Notes under the pieces: model-generated
Told to the model about the DNA's origin: nothing
The model's input: the letters and a program-made list of their open reading frames with translations, nothing else
The model's database searches: none
Position numbers and translations under genes: made by a program
In this document: positions 1 through 9,286 of the stretch, in pieces
How the letters are laid out: the number at the start of each line of letters is the position of its first letter
How positions within the stretch are numbered: position 1 is the stretch's first letter
NCBI GenBank assembly: GCA_000169395.1
Contig: AAXZ01000001.1
Coordinates: 62,001-126,000 of the forward strand
Direction: 5' to 3'
Source of the DNA: Rhodobacteraceae bacterium HTCC2150
Lineage (GTDB): Bacteria; Pseudomonadota; Alphaproteobacteria; Rhodobacterales; Rhodobacteraceae
Length of the DNA: 64,000 bases

Positions 1-253
1 TCAAAACATCAAGGGCACCGAAATGCGCAACTGTTTGTTCAAAAGCCGCCGCAAACGCACTATAATCCGCAACATCTAGTGGAATTGCCAATGCCGCATC
101 TCCAAGCTCATTGGCAATGGCCGTAATTTCCGACGCTGAGCGTGCAGCGAGAACAACTTTGGCACCCTCTTTCACAAATTCACGTGCTGATGCGGCGCCG
201 ATACCGCGACTGGCGCCAGTTATAAAAACAACCTTACCTTGCATATTTGACAT
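1..253 (-). CDS. SDR-family oxidoreductase, partial (C-terminus outside window)
   Basis: The first 84 residues of a short-chain dehydrogenase/reductase are visible; the rest runs off the left edge. The Rossmann nucleotide-binding motif TGASRGIG is at residues 12-19, followed by an LDVAD segment near residue 58, where this family contacts the adenine ring. SDR enzymes oxidise or reduce alcohols and ketones with NAD(P)H; the catalytic Tyr-Lys part and the substrate cannot be judged here. Two start codons are possible, at 259 and 253. GAAGGA abuts the first but lies six bases from the second, so the ATG at 253 is preferred. The gene is divergent from the DUF2125 gene. Confidence 0.85.
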   Translation of the reverse strand, partial: MSNMQGKVVFITGASRGIGAASAREFVKEGAKVVLAARSASEITAIANELGDAALAIPLDVADYSAFAAAFEQTVAHFGALDVL

Positions 254-382
254 TTTCATTCCTTCAAAATTCATTCACACTTGTGCCAAGCTATAGTGAT
301 TATTTACGGGTTTTCCAGACTTGACCCCACGATTGATCCAGTAGACTCTAATCAGAACGTTGTTCATTGAAAGGTAGTTATC

Positions 383-1891
383 GTGAAACACTCTATTTTT
401 TCCACAGGCGCGGCACTTGCTGTCGTTTTGGCAGGCGCACCTGCACAAGCAGATATCTCACCCGCCGAAGCATGGGAAAACATGACCAAGTTTAGCACGC
501 TTTATGGTTACGAAGTATCTGTCGGGGGTGAAACTGATACAGGTCAATCCTTGAAGCTTACTGATATTGTTTTCAGCATGTCTGATGAAGAGGTTGAATT
601 CAGCGAGACAATTCCTTGGATCGAACTGAAACAGGCTGCTGATGGCAGTGTAACAATGACAGCAGCCTCAAAAATGGGCGCCAAAATGACAATGAAGTCC
701 GAGTTTGATGGGCCCGTCACTATTCCAATGATGGTAGCATTAGATGGATTTGAAGGTGTTTTAGACAAGAACGATGGGCTGTTTTCAGTGTCCTACAAGT
801 TCGCCGGTGCCGACGTCTCCATTTCAGAAATCATTCAAGACGGTGATTCCGAGCCGATGTCGTTTAATTTTGATATGAAGGGTCTCGTAGCCGATGTCTC
901 AATTGGAGAAAATTTTGAGGGCGCTTTTTCCTCGGCCTTTTCAATAGAAAATATCGATATCGACGGCGAATACGTGGGCACGAAAGAAAATGACCCACAG
1001 GCCTTTTCAGGCACCGCAAATTACAAAGGCCTCTCATCGGTCAGCGCTGGCGACCTGCCTGCTGGTATGGATATGAGTGATCCAACGGCGTTGTTCACAA
1101 GCGGCGCTTCGATGTCTGCCAATGTGGCCCACCAAGGTGGAAATTTTGAATTTTCGTTTGCAGACGGCTCAGACAACGGCAGCATTAATTTCAGCAATGA
1201 CAGCGGCACCATGAACTTTGGCTTGAACGCCGAAGGTGTCAGCTTCGCCGGTGTTTCAAGCAATCTGAAAGCACTAATATTAGGATCAAGCATGCCCTTA
1301 CCGTCAATTGGTTTTAGTGCCAAGGAAACCAGTTTTGGATTTGGAATGCCGCTGGTTAAATCAGAAACGCCCAGCGACTTTCTATCTTCGATCAAGTTGA
1401 CAGGCCTCACTGTCAGCGAGGGTATCTGGGGCATGGTTGATCCTTCTAAGGTTTTGCCGCGTAACCCTGCAAACCTTGTGATTGATCTAAGTGGTAAAGT
1501 CGCCGTTTTGGTGGACTTGTTTAACGAAGAAGAAATGATGCAAAGCGGTGAACCTGCGCAAATCCACGCACTTGATGTGAATGAAATCCGCCTCAACGTG
1601 GCTGGTGCCGATCTAACAGGTTCAGGCGCATTTACCTTTGACAACAACGCGCGCTCACCTTTTGGTGTTGGTCCGAAACCAGCAGGTGCCCTTGATTTGG
1701 CCCTAACTGGTGGTAACGGATTGATCGATAATCTGGTGATTTTAGGACTATTGCCACAAGATCAAGCTATGGCTGGTCGCATGATGATGGGCCTTTTCGC
1801 AAAACCCGGCGAAGGCGAAGATTCACTGACCTCAAAAATTGAGATCACAGAAGAGGGCGGCATTCTGGCCAATGGTCAACGTTTGCAATAA
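383..1891 (+). CDS. Exported DUF2125-family protein
   Basis: This 502-residue protein starts at a GTG and has a clear signal peptide (about residues 1-23, ending in Ala-Gln-Ala). The mature part is acidic and rich in beta-type sequence with repeated Gly-Asp turns. Length and composition match the DUF2125 family found in Rhodobacteraceae, whose role is unknown. The signal peptide points to the periplasm. It lacks cysteine pairs, membrane helices and recognisable catalytic motifs. An intrinsic terminator follows 22 bases after the stop, so it is probably a single-gene transcript. Family assignment is from memory of sequence style and length. Confidence 0.7.
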   Translation: MKHSIFSTGAALAVVLAGAPAQADISPAEAWENMTKFSTLYGYEVSVGGETDTGQSLKLTDIVFSMSDEEVEFSETIPWIELKQAADGSVTMTAASKMGAKMTMKSEFDGPVTIPMMVALDGFEGVLDKNDGLFSVSYKFAGADVSISEIIQDGDSEPMSFNFDMKGLVADVSIGENFEGAFSSAFSIENIDIDGEYVGTKENDPQAFSGTANYKGLSSVSAGDLPAGMDMSDPTALFTSGASMSANVAHQGGNFEFSFADGSDNGSINFSNDSGTMNFGLNAEGVSFAGVSSNLKALILGSSMPLPSIGFSAKETSFGFGMPLVKSETPSDFLSSIKLTGLTVSEGIWGMVDPSKVLPRNPANLVIDLSGKVAVLVDLFNEEEMMQSGEPAQIHALDVNEIRLNVAGADLTGSGAFTFDNNARSPFGVGPKPAGALDLALTGGNGLIDNLVILGLLPQDQAMAGRMMMGLFAKPGEGEDSLTSKIEITEEGGILANGQRLQ

Positions 1892-1913
1892 GACTGCAAA
1901 CAACAGGCAAATC

Positions 1914-1940
1914 AAAGGCGGCCTTTGGGTCGCCTTTTTT
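1914..1940 (+). terminator. Intrinsic terminator after the DUF2125 gene
   Basis: AAAGGCG (1914-1920) pairs with CGCCTTT (1931-1937), a 7-bp stem over a 10-base loop, and the T-run continues to 1940. It lies between the DUF2125 stop and the MAPEG gene. Confidence 0.75.
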
Positions 1941-1963
1941 GTGGGCACAAAGGAAATTAGATT

Positions 1964-2359
1964 ATGACACCCGTTGATATTTTTGCACTATATGCTGGGC
2001 TTATGGCCCTTATGTTGGTTGTTATCATCGTTCGGATCATCAAAATTCGACGCCGTCTTAAGGTGGTGTATGGCGATGGAAACGAACCGGCCTTGGCCAA
2101 AGCCATGCGCGGGCACGCAAATTTTGTTGAAACCGCCAGTTTCGGACTGATTGTTTTGGCCGCTCTTGCCATGATGGGCGCACCTGTTGGGGTTATGCAT
2201 GTGATCGGGGCACTGCTGTTCATTGGCCGCATCCTGCATGCTTGGAAATTCTTAACTGACGGCGCACCAGTTGCGGCGCGCAAATTTGGCATGTTGTTCA
2301 CATTAGCCAGTCTTATTGTCGGGGCCGGATATCTAATCATTGGTGCGGTATTCCTATGA
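1964..2359 (+). CDS. MAPEG-family inner-membrane protein
   Basis: This 131-residue protein has four hydrophobic segments (about residues 5-27, 58-74, 76-93 and 108-130). The polar segment RGHANFVE after the first helix is the signature region of the MAPEG superfamily (membrane-associated proteins in eicosanoid and glutathione metabolism). Bacterial members include glutathione transferase-like enzymes, but many have no known substrate. The start has GGAAA eight bases upstream. Its stop overlaps the start of the MFS transporter by four bases (ATGA), so the two genes are probably co-translated. Confidence 0.8.
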   Translation: MTPVDIFALYAGLMALMLVVIIVRIIKIRRRLKVVYGDGNEPALAKAMRGHANFVETASFGLIVLAALAMMGAPVGVMHVIGALLFIGRILHAWKFLTDGAPVAARKFGMLFTLASLIVGAGYLIIGAVFL

Positions 2360-3543
2360 GCATGCGTGCTGGTCTTGCCGTTCTGATTGGCGCTTATGTG
2401 CTTAGTCAGTTCTTTCGCGCCTTTCTGGCCGTCTTGGCGCCCATTTTAAACACCGAAATTGGCGTAACACCTGAGGATTTGTCCAACGCCAATGGCTGGT
2501 GGTTCATAGCTTTTGCCTTGAGCCAGCTTCCCGTCGGTTGGGCACTTGATAAAATCGGCCCTCGGCGCACGACAGCCGTTTTGTTAATATTTGGTGGTGG
2601 TGGCGGTGCCTTATTGTTCGCTTCTGCGACAGGTCAACTACATATCCAAATTTCAATGATATTGATCGGCATTGGCTGTTCTTCGGTGCTAATGGCGTCA
2701 TTTTTCATCATCGCGCGGGCCTATTCCGCGGCAATGTTTGCTACGCTCGGTGGGTTAACAATCGGGATTGGGTCTATCGGCAATATTGCAGCCTCTCTTC
2801 CACTTGCGGTTGCTGTTGAAACCTTCGGTTGGCGAGCGACCATGGTAGGTTTGGCCGCTATCACTACTTTGGTCGCATTGGCCGTGTTGATTATCGTTCG
2901 TGATCCAGAGACCCCTGATGACGCCAATCAAAAGGGATCATTGTTGGATCTTTTAAAAATGCCAGCCATTTGGCTGATGTTGCCAATCTTGCTGTTCACC
3001 TATGCCCCCGGTGCCGGCATTCGCGGGTCATGGATAGGTCCGTATCTTAGCGACATCTTTGGCCAAGACGCGCTTGGCATAGGTCGTGCATCATTGATCA
3101 TGGGTCTTGCCATGATTGCCAGCAGCCTTCTTTACGGTCCTTTGGATCGCATTTTCAAAACGCGAAAATGGGTTGTAGTGGTCGCAAATATTATCACCAT
3201 TACGGCACTGTTTACATTGGCGGCATTCCCCATGACGTCATTGGTTACCAACGTGGCATTGCTTGCCATTGTTGGCGTAGGTGTAGGAACATTTTCCATC
3301 ATCATGGCCCATGGGCGTGCTTTTGTACCGCCGCATTTGCTAGGTCGTGGTGTAACCTTGTTTAATCTTTGCAGCATCGGCGGCGCCGGTGTCATGCAAA
3401 TGATTTCAAGCTGGCGTTATGAGGCGCTAGTGGCGAGTGGCGCAACACCTGCGGCCAGTTATTCCGGCATATTCCTATTGTTTGGAATTGCCGTATTGGT
3501 TGGTACAATTGTCTATCTAGCCGTCCAAGATCGGGTTGATTGA
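2356..3543 (+). CDS. MFS transporter
   Basis: This 395-residue polytopic protein has about twelve predicted helices in two halves. The cytoplasmic loop after helix 2 carries DKIGPRRT, matching the D-x3-G-R-R/K motif of the major facilitator superfamily, and a charged central loop separates the halves. It would be a proton-coupled secondary transporter; the substrate cannot be read from sequence. It is coupled to the MAPEG gene by an ATGA overlap, and its stop overlaps the start of the glycosyltransferase, so the three may form one transcript. An exporter or importer role is equally possible. Confidence 0.85.
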   Translation: MSMRAGLAVLIGAYVLSQFFRAFLAVLAPILNTEIGVTPEDLSNANGWWFIAFALSQLPVGWALDKIGPRRTTAVLLIFGGGGGALLFASATGQLHIQISMILIGIGCSSVLMASFFIIARAYSAAMFATLGGLTIGIGSIGNIAASLPLAVAVETFGWRATMVGLAAITTLVALAVLIIVRDPETPDDANQKGSLLDLLKMPAIWLMLPILLFTYAPGAGIRGSWIGPYLSDIFGQDALGIGRASLIMGLAMIASSLLYGPLDRIFKTRKWVVVVANIITITALFTLAAFPMTSLVTNVALLAIVGVGVGTFSIIMAHGRAFVPPHLLGRGVTLFNLCSIGGAGVMQMISSWRYEALVASGATPAASYSGIFLLFGIAVLVGTIVYLAVQDRVD

Positions 3544-4595
3544 TGCCAAAGATATCGAACCAAAAGATTGATGTTATCGCCCCAAATCTAAAGCGTCGTT
3601 TATCCGGTGTGACCGCTACAATTGTCCGTTTGGTTCCCCTTCAGAATGAAAAATTGGGTGTGGTCGCAACCGGTCCCGGTTTGCCAGATGATATCCCGCA
3701 TATTTCACTCTGGCGTGCGGCGTTCCTTGGCCGCCAAAAATGGCGTGTTTGGCACGCCCGTCGAAACACCGAAATGTTGCTAGGCCTATTCTTGCGTCAT
3801 GTACTGCGACGTCGTTTCAAACTGTTGTTCACATCGGCCAGCCAGCGCGTGCATTCGCGATATACCGCTTGGTTAGTGACTAAAATGGACGCCGTGATCG
3901 CCACCTCGAAAAAAACTGCAGGATATCTGAACAACCCACCAACAGTGATTTTGCACGGAATTGACACAGGCACATTTTCACCGCCCAAAAATCAAGCGGA
4001 CACGCGTCAAAAACTTGGCTTACCGCCGTCTGCTAAAATCATCGGTTGCTATGGACGTATTCGCGCGCAAAAGGGCACGGATGTCTTTGTTGATGCGGCC
4101 ATTGAATTGGCCCAAAAGCACAACGATTTGGTCGCCATCGTGATGGGCCGCGCCACGGACCCTTATGTAAAGTTTGAGGCCGAATTAAAGGCCCGCGTTG
4201 CCCATGCCAACCTTGCTGACCGCATCCTATTTTTGCCAGAAGTGCCCGTGCATGAAATGGCCAGTTGGTACCAAGTGCTGGACCTTTTTATCGCACCGCA
4301 ACGATGGGAAGGTTTCGGTCTTACCCCGATTGAGGCAATGGCGTGCGGTGTACCCACCGTTGCCACCCGTGTTGGGGCCTTTGAAGAGCTGGTTGTCGAT
4401 GGCCAAACTGGTGCCCTGATCGATGCTGGCAACACTGACCAAATGGTAAGTGCCGCAGATACGTTGTTAAGTGACGACAATCTGCGCCAAACCCAAGGTC
4501 AACAGGCCCTGACCCACATTGACGCACACTTCAAACTTCAACGTGAAGCAGATCAAATTATTGACGTCTATCGTCAGTTGCTTTCCGAATGCTAA
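3543..4595 (+). CDS. lpcC: GT4 glycosyltransferase, LpcC-like LPS core mannosyltransferase
   Basis: This 350-residue GT-B glycosyltransferase begins with IDVIAPNLKRRLSGVT, closely resembling the opening of rhizobial LpcC, the mannosyltransferase of the LPS inner core. The C-terminal half has the GT4 nucleotide-sugar signature E-x7-E within EGFGLTPIEAM, near residues 256-266. The protein would act on the cytoplasmic face of the inner membrane. The ATG at 3543 overlaps the MFS stop; a TTG three bases earlier is less likely. Together with three downstream glycosyltransferases it forms an apparent LPS or surface-glycan cluster. GT4 membership is firm; the LpcC name rests on remembered similarity. 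Confidence 0.8.
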   Translation: MPKISNQKIDVIAPNLKRRLSGVTATIVRLVPLQNEKLGVVATGPGLPDDIPHISLWRAAFLGRQKWRVWHARRNTEMLLGLFLRHVLRRRFKLLFTSASQRVHSRYTAWLVTKMDAVIATSKKTAGYLNNPPTVILHGIDTGTFSPPKNQADTRQKLGLPPSAKIIGCYGRIRAQKGTDVFVDAAIELAQKHNDLVAIVMGRATDPYVKFEAELKARVAHANLADRILFLPEVPVHEMASWYQVLDLFIAPQRWEGFGLTPIEAMACGVPTVATRVGAFEELVVDGQTGALIDAGNTDQMVSAADTLLSDDNLRQTQGQQALTHIDAHFKLQREADQIIDVYRQLLSEC

Positions 4596-4689
4596 ATTGT
4601 GTTGTAATCATCCGCTTGTAATTTTGACACGCGTTTGGATGTAAAACCATCTAAGCGATTCAAAGAAAGAAAGAGTTCGGCGAAACAAC

Positions 4690-5475
4690 ATGACTTCTCG
4701 CTCTGAAAATTGGCCCTCTTACGTCATCAACATGGCGGAAAACACCACGCGGATGGAAAATGTTTCCAATCAAATGGCGGAACAAAACATTGCTTTTGTG
4801 CGGGTCAATGCCGTGGACGGGCGAAAGTTTGACGAGGCTGAAACTTCAAAAGTTTACGATGCCGCCGCCAACAAGAAATATGGGAAATATCCTTTAGTTG
4901 GTCCGGAAATTGGCTGTTATCTAAGCCACATCAACGCCTGGCGCACCATTGCCGAGGGTGACGCTGAAGGTGGATTTATTTTTGAGGACGACTTTCAATC
5001 TGATCAATATCTGAAAACCGTCCTGACAGCGCTTAGCAATGATGAACGAGATTGGGACATGGTGAAATTATTCGCCTTTAACCCAGCCGTTCCTTTGGCA
5101 AATGGGCGCGAGCTAACACCAGATCACATCATCGGTATTCCTTATCGCGTGCCCACGTGTTTGATCGGCTATGGCGTTACCAAACTGGCGGCGCAAAGTT
5201 TGGTGAAACGCGCGGATCAGGCCCGATTTTTCAGACCCGTCGACGAAGATCAAAAATTTGTTTGGGAAACTGGGTTACGCGTTGCCTTGGTGGCGCGTCC
5301 TCCCATTCAAATTGGCGATCAGACCGCCCAATCTGGCACCGTAAGTAACGCACGGCGCGGTTTAGCCCATAACGGGATTTCAGCGAAAATTCGCAAAGCG
5401 CTGCATGTTTTTTGGTATGCTTTTCGATACAACTATCACCTACACAAATATAAACGGAAAGGCCGACGTTCATGA
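4690..5475 (+). CDS. GT25-family glycosyltransferase (LPS biosynthesis)
   Basis: This 261-residue protein has the pattern of glycosyltransferase family 25 (Lex2B/LpsA type): an N-terminal YVINMAENTTRMENV block, a conserved cysteine-serine-histidine region (GCYLSHINAWR) and the metal/nucleotide site FEDDFQSD near residues 98-104. Family members add galactose or glucose to the LPS core from UDP-sugars. The basic C-terminus could contact the inner membrane. Its stop overlaps the next glycosyltransferase by four bases. The donor and acceptor sugars are not predictable. Confidence 0.82.
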   Translation: MTSRSENWPSYVINMAENTTRMENVSNQMAEQNIAFVRVNAVDGRKFDEAETSKVYDAAANKKYGKYPLVGPEIGCYLSHINAWRTIAEGDAEGGFIFEDDFQSDQYLKTVLTALSNDERDWDMVKLFAFNPAVPLANGRELTPDHIIGIPYRVPTCLIGYGVTKLAAQSLVKRADQARFFRPVDEDQKFVWETGLRVALVARPPIQIGDQTAQSGTVSNARRGLAHNGISAKIRKALHVFWYAFRYNYHLHKYKRKGRRS

Positions 5476-6518
5476 CATCGCAGCCCCCCAAGAAAATCCT
5501 TCATTTGCATTTTGGCAAAGAAGGTGGCGCGGAACGCTTTTTCGTAAATTTGGTACAAGGTCTAGATCAACACGGCTTTGAGCAACGGTTTGTTATCCGC
5601 CCCGATCGCCTTTGGCATGATGAAGTTGCCGCGCTTGGTCCTGTGATTGAAAACAACTATCGCCGTTTGTCGCCAATGTCATATGTGTTGACATGGCAGG
5701 TTCGCCGTCTTGTCAAAAAGTGGAAACCTGATGTCATTATGGCATGGATGTCCCGGTCTTCGCGTCTAATCCCAAATGAACCAAGCGCGTTAAAACTGAC
5801 GCGATTGGGCGACTACCCGCGCCATTTGGAACACTTTCGCTATAATGACGGTATCGTTTCAAATGTTCCAGGTATTGCAGAACGCTGTACTGAATTGGGC
5901 TGGGATCGACCCCTGCACTTGATTTCAAATTTCCCACGCGAAGTCGTGCCCGTCGCCGTTAATCGCGCCGACCTTTCAACACCCGATGATGCGTTCTTGG
6001 TTGTTGGAACGGGCCGTTTTGTACGTCGCAAAGGGTTTGATACGCTTGTTCGTGCCGTTGCTAAAAATCCCAAGGCATGGCTGTGGCTGGCCGGTGATGG
6101 GCCCGAAGAAGACAAATTGCGCGCGCTTGTGGCGGAATTGGGCATGGCGGAACGAACCCGCTTTTTGGGTTGGGTCGATGAACCAATGCACTATGTCGCC
6201 GCAGGTGACGCATATGTAATGCCATCACGCCACGAACCACTGGGCAACGTGATCTTGGAATCATGGCTTGCCAAAGTGCCGGTCGTCACAACCCGTTCTG
6301 AGGGGCCAACTTGGTTTGTCGCGGACAAAGAAGACGCACTTATGGTTGATATTGATGATGTTGACGCCATGTTTGATGCCCTAACACGCATTGAAAAAGA
6401 ACCGAAGTTGGCACAGCATTTGGTCGAAAGAGGTACGCAAAAATTAAACGATCAATTCACCAAAGAACGCATTTTGGAACAATACATCGAATTGTTTAAT
6501 TCCAAACCATCCGGATGA
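5472..6518 (+). CDS. GT4-family glycosyltransferase
   Basis: This 348-residue GT-B enzyme has a glycine-rich N-terminus (LHFGKEGGAERFF) typical of acceptor-binding domains and a C-terminal nucleotide-sugar domain with GRFVRRKGFDTL and the E-x7-E motif EPLGNVILESW around residues 255-265. It is translationally coupled on both sides by ATGA overlaps (upstream GT25, downstream GT25-like protein), strong support for one glycan-building operon. It probably adds a sugar to the LPS core or a related surface glycan; linkage and sugar are unknown. Confidence 0.85.
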   Translation: MTSQPPKKILHLHFGKEGGAERFFVNLVQGLDQHGFEQRFVIRPDRLWHDEVAALGPVIENNYRRLSPMSYVLTWQVRRLVKKWKPDVIMAWMSRSSRLIPNEPSALKLTRLGDYPRHLEHFRYNDGIVSNVPGIAERCTELGWDRPLHLISNFPREVVPVAVNRADLSTPDDAFLVVGTGRFVRRKGFDTLVRAVAKNPKAWLWLAGDGPEEDKLRALVAELGMAERTRFLGWVDEPMHYVAAGDAYVMPSRHEPLGNVILESWLAKVPVVTTRSEGPTWFVADKEDALMVDIDDVDAMFDALTRIEKEPKLAQHLVERGTQKLNDQFTKERILEQYIELFNSKPSG

Positions 6519-7279
6519 AAGTTCTTGTCATCAATCAAGACGCTGACGCTGATAAATTGGCACTGCAAAGCCGTCAGATGGATGCGTTAGGTCTAAATTG
6601 GGAACGAATTGGCGCCGCAACGCTGGATACAATAACACCACCTACAGACCACAAATTTTGGCGCCGCTGGCATCGCATCATGACCAGCTCTGAAAAAGTA
6701 CAATTCGCAAGCCACTTTTCGGCGTGGCAGCGCGTTCTTCATTCTGGGCAACCAGGCCTTATCATTGAGGACGGTATTCTTTTGGCGTCTGGCATCCATG
6801 AATTTTTGAACCAGATCGCCGAAATGACCGTGCCACAACACATCACCATCCAAGCTAGTGATGACAAAAAACTCGTTTCAAAAACCCTTGATGCAGACGT
6901 GCCGATGCGCCGGATATATCAGGATTACACCGGATCAGCCGCCTATGTTTTGTTTCCTCTTGGCGCTTCGAAAATGATTTCGCGCGCGGCCAAGGTTGTG
7001 GTGGCACCGATTGACGCAGCGATCAGTGACGCAAGGGATTTGGTCAGTTTTCAAGCAGACCCTGCCTTGGCAACCCACATGGACGATTCCGACACAAAAA
7101 ACAGATTCGCTTTGCCAGAAACGGTGAAAGTTAACAGTAACAATCGCTTGGTATTTCGCTGTCGCCGTATCAACGCACAATTAGCCAAAGGCATCAATTT
7201 CTTGGCTTATCGTCCAATTTCAGTATACCGCACCGTTTCTGTTGCAACAAAATGGCCTGATCTTGGGCTAAAAAAATAA
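6515..7279 (+). CDS. Divergent GT25-like glycosyltransferase
   Basis: This 254-residue protein keeps the order of GT25 motifs in weakened form: an opening VLVINQDADADKLALQ, then FASHFSAWQRVL, then LIIEDGILLAS where the family has EDD. The second acidic residue of that motif is glycine, so metal or donor binding may differ or activity may be lost. It overlaps the GT4 gene by four bases and ends the glycosyltransferase run. It could be a functional but divergent transferase or a degenerate copy of the GT25 gene two positions upstream. Confidence 0.65.
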   Translation: MKVLVINQDADADKLALQSRQMDALGLNWERIGAATLDTITPPTDHKFWRRWHRIMTSSEKVQFASHFSAWQRVLHSGQPGLIIEDGILLASGIHEFLNQIAEMTVPQHITIQASDDKKLVSKTLDADVPMRRIYQDYTGSAAYVLFPLGASKMISRAAKVVVAPIDAAISDARDLVSFQADPALATHMDDSDTKNRFALPETVKVNSNNRLVFRCRRINAQLAKGINFLAYRPISVYRTVSVATKWPDLGLKK

Positions 7280-7350
7280 CGCTCTTCCCCTTGCGGAATG
7301 AAAGCGGTATGAGGCCACGTCCAAAACACTAGACTTAAGGAGTTCCCGTT

Positions 7351-8373
7351 ATGGGTTATAAAGTCGTCGTCGTAGGCGCCACAGGCAATGTGGGCCGCGA
7401 AATGCTGAATATTCTGGCCGAGCGTCAGTTCCCTGTAGATGAGATTGCTGTGCTTGCTTCGCGCAAGTCTCTTGGCACGGAGGTCAGCTTTGGCGATCAA
7501 ACCCTGAAGACGAAGGATCTGGACACCTTTGATTTCACGGGATGGGATATTGCACTGTTTGCCGTTGGTTCTGATGCGACAAAAACCTATGCGCCGAAAT
7601 CTGCGGCTGCTGGTTGTATCGTCATCGATAACAGCTCGCTTTACCGGTATGATCCTGATGTTCCGCTGATCGTGCCAGAAGTGAACCCAGATGCGATCAT
7701 GGGTTATACAAAGAAGAACATCATTGCGAACCCGAATTGTTCGACCGCACAAATGGTTGTGGCGCTGAAGCCATTGCATGACCGTGCGCGCATCAAGCGT
7801 GTTGTTGTTTCAACTTATCAGTCTGTTTCCGGTTCTGGAAAAGGCGGCATTGATGAGCTGTGGGATCAAACCAAATCGATCTACAACCCAACTGATGACA
7901 AACCAGCGAAGCAGTTTACCAAGCAAATCGCTTTTAACGTCATTCCACATATCGACGTTTTCCTAGATTCGGGTGACACCAAAGAAGAATGGAAAATGGT
8001 CGCTGAAACCAAAAAGATTGTTGATACATCGATCAAAGTTACCGCAACTTGTGTGCGCGTTCCGGTTTTTGTTGGCCACTCTGAGGCGATCAATATCGAA
8101 TTTGAAGACTTCCTTGATGAAGACGAAGCACGCGAAATTCTACGCGAGGCGCCCGGCATCATGGTCATCGATAAACGCGAAGACGGTGGCTATGTGACAC
8201 CTGTTGAATGTGTTGGCGATTTCGCAACATTCATTTCGCGCGTCCGTCAGGACAGCACGATTGAAAACGGCATCAACCTGTGGTGCGTTTCTGACAACTT
8301 GCGCAAGGGTGCAGCCCTTAACGCGGTTCAGATCGCTGAAACCTTGGGTCAACGCGCCTTGAAAAAAGGCTAA
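7351..8373 (+). CDS. asd: Aspartate-semialdehyde dehydrogenase
   Basis: This 340-residue cytoplasmic enzyme converts aspartyl-4-phosphate to aspartate-4-semialdehyde with NADPH, the branch point towards lysine/diaminopimelate, threonine and methionine. It has the N-terminal nucleotide motif GATGNVGREM, the catalytic cysteine in NPNCSTAQM (Cys130), the SGSGKGGIDEL segment and the NVIPHID block. The length is normal for the family. AAGGAG lies seven bases before the start. A terminator follows the stop. The lysine-pathway genes dapE and dapD are also in this window but not adjacent. Confidence 0.95.
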   Translation: MGYKVVVVGATGNVGREMLNILAERQFPVDEIAVLASRKSLGTEVSFGDQTLKTKDLDTFDFTGWDIALFAVGSDATKTYAPKSAAAGCIVIDNSSLYRYDPDVPLIVPEVNPDAIMGYTKKNIIANPNCSTAQMVVALKPLHDRARIKRVVVSTYQSVSGSGKGGIDELWDQTKSIYNPTDDKPAKQFTKQIAFNVIPHIDVFLDSGDTKEEWKMVAETKKIVDTSIKVTATCVRVPVFVGHSEAINIEFEDFLDEDEAREILREAPGIMVIDKREDGGYVTPVECVGDFATFISRVRQDSTIENGINLWCVSDNLRKGAALNAVQIAETLGQRALKKG

Positions 8374-8576
8374 GTCTTTTTCGGCTTAACTTGGAAAACG
8401 CGTGCTTTACGGCGCGCGTTTTTTGCATTCTGGGCCCGTAAACTGGCAGAAACAGAATTGCGCACAAATTGCTGCAACGTCATTTCTTGTTGTTCAGCGG
8501 CGGCGGCCACCACGCGATACATTGGGTCAGCCATTTCAACTAAAATCTCTTGTACATGTCTCATATTGGCGATCAT
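8370..8576 (-). CDS. Small hypothetical protein, possible DNA-binding helix protein
   Basis: This 68-residue reading frame is convergent with asd and overlaps its stop by four bases. The central part (ILVEMADPMYRVVAAAAEQQ then MTLQQFVRNSVSASLRAQ) resembles the helices of small ribbon-helix-helix-like proteins, and the tail is very basic. A shorter start at 8564 (MRHVQEIL) is possible. Neither start has a good ribosome-binding site, and the asd terminator lies within the frame. It may be a real small gene or a chance frame; no family could be named. Confidence 0.4.
   Translation of the reverse strand: MIANMRHVQEILVEMADPMYRVVAAAAEQQEMTLQQFVRNSVSASLRAQNAKNARRKARVFQVKPKKT
8395..8424 (+). terminator. 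Intrinsic terminator after asd
   Basis: AAAACGCG (8395-8402) pairs with CGCGTTTT (8415-8422) and a T-run follows to 8424. It starts 22 bases after the asd stop and lies inside the 3' part of the small opposite-strand gene. Confidence 0.75.
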
Positions 8577-8635
8577 GCGCCAAAGATGGTGAACAAAATC
8601 TAAAGTTTTAGAAATCAGTTTGGATTGGAAATCCT

Positions 8636-9286
8636 TTAGACCACATCAAACGTGTTTGACGCGGATTCAACGGCCATCAATGTTCCAGTTCCAATATCCG
8701 TCCATAGACCATGAAGCGTCAGTTGGTCCGCCTCAACGGCCTCTGACACGAATGGGAAAGTCATCAAGTTTTCCAATGACATGACCACGGCCTCTTTTTC
8801 TAGCGCCGCAATCCGTTCGTCGGGGTTTTCAATGTGCTTAACGCGTTCATATCCGGGGCGCAGGATATCCATCCAACGGCCAACGAAACTGGTGGTTTCA
8901 TCCAGTTCGGGCGCCTGACCTGAACACATTTCGTGACAGCCCTTTACGCCACCGCATTGTGAATGGCCAACGACGATAATATGGGCCACTTTCAACGCCG
9001 TCACCGCATATTCTATCGCGGCACTTGTACCGTGCTGCAAACCATCCGGCTTATAGGTCGGCACTAAATTCGCAATGTTACGGTGAATAAAAAACTCGCC
9101 TTGATCCGCGCCAAAGATCGCCGTGACATGCACGCGGCTGTCGCAACATGAAATAATCATTGCGCGGGGATGCTGACCCTCAGTCGCAAGTCGATTATAC
9201 CACGCTTTGTTTTCTGCAAAAGTCGTGGCTTTCCAGCCATGATACCGTTGAACAAGATAACCGGGCAGTGGCGTCGCGTTTTTCAT
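8636..9286 (-). CDS. Beta-class carbonic anhydrase
   Basis: This 216-residue cytoplasmic zinc enzyme interconverts CO2 and bicarbonate. The beta-class ligands are present: Cys47-x-Asp49-x-Arg51 in SCCDSRV and His108-x-x-Cys111 in GHSQCGG. The length is typical. The upstream ATG at 9310 would add eight residues, but AAGGAG lies seven bases before the ATG at 9286, so that start is used. The gene is divergent from the Hpt-like protein, and neither neighbour suggests a special role beyond bicarbonate supply and pH balance. Confidence 0.93.
   Translation of the reverse strand: MKNATPLPGYLVQRYHGWKATTFAENKAWYNRLATEGQHPRAMIISCCDSRVHVTAIFGADQGEFFIHRNIANLVPTYKPDGLQHGTSAAIEYAVTALKVAHIIVVGHSQCGGVKGCHEMCSGQAPELDETTSFVGRWMDILRPGYERVKHIENPDERIAALEKEAVVMSLENLMTFPFVSEAVEADQLTLHGLWTDIGTGTLMAVESASNTFDVV

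Noticed and set aside
1021-1647. 208-codon minus-strand frame opposite the DUF2125 gene
   Set aside because: It is a shadow frame; the plus-strand gene has a signal peptide, a terminator and a protein-like pattern.
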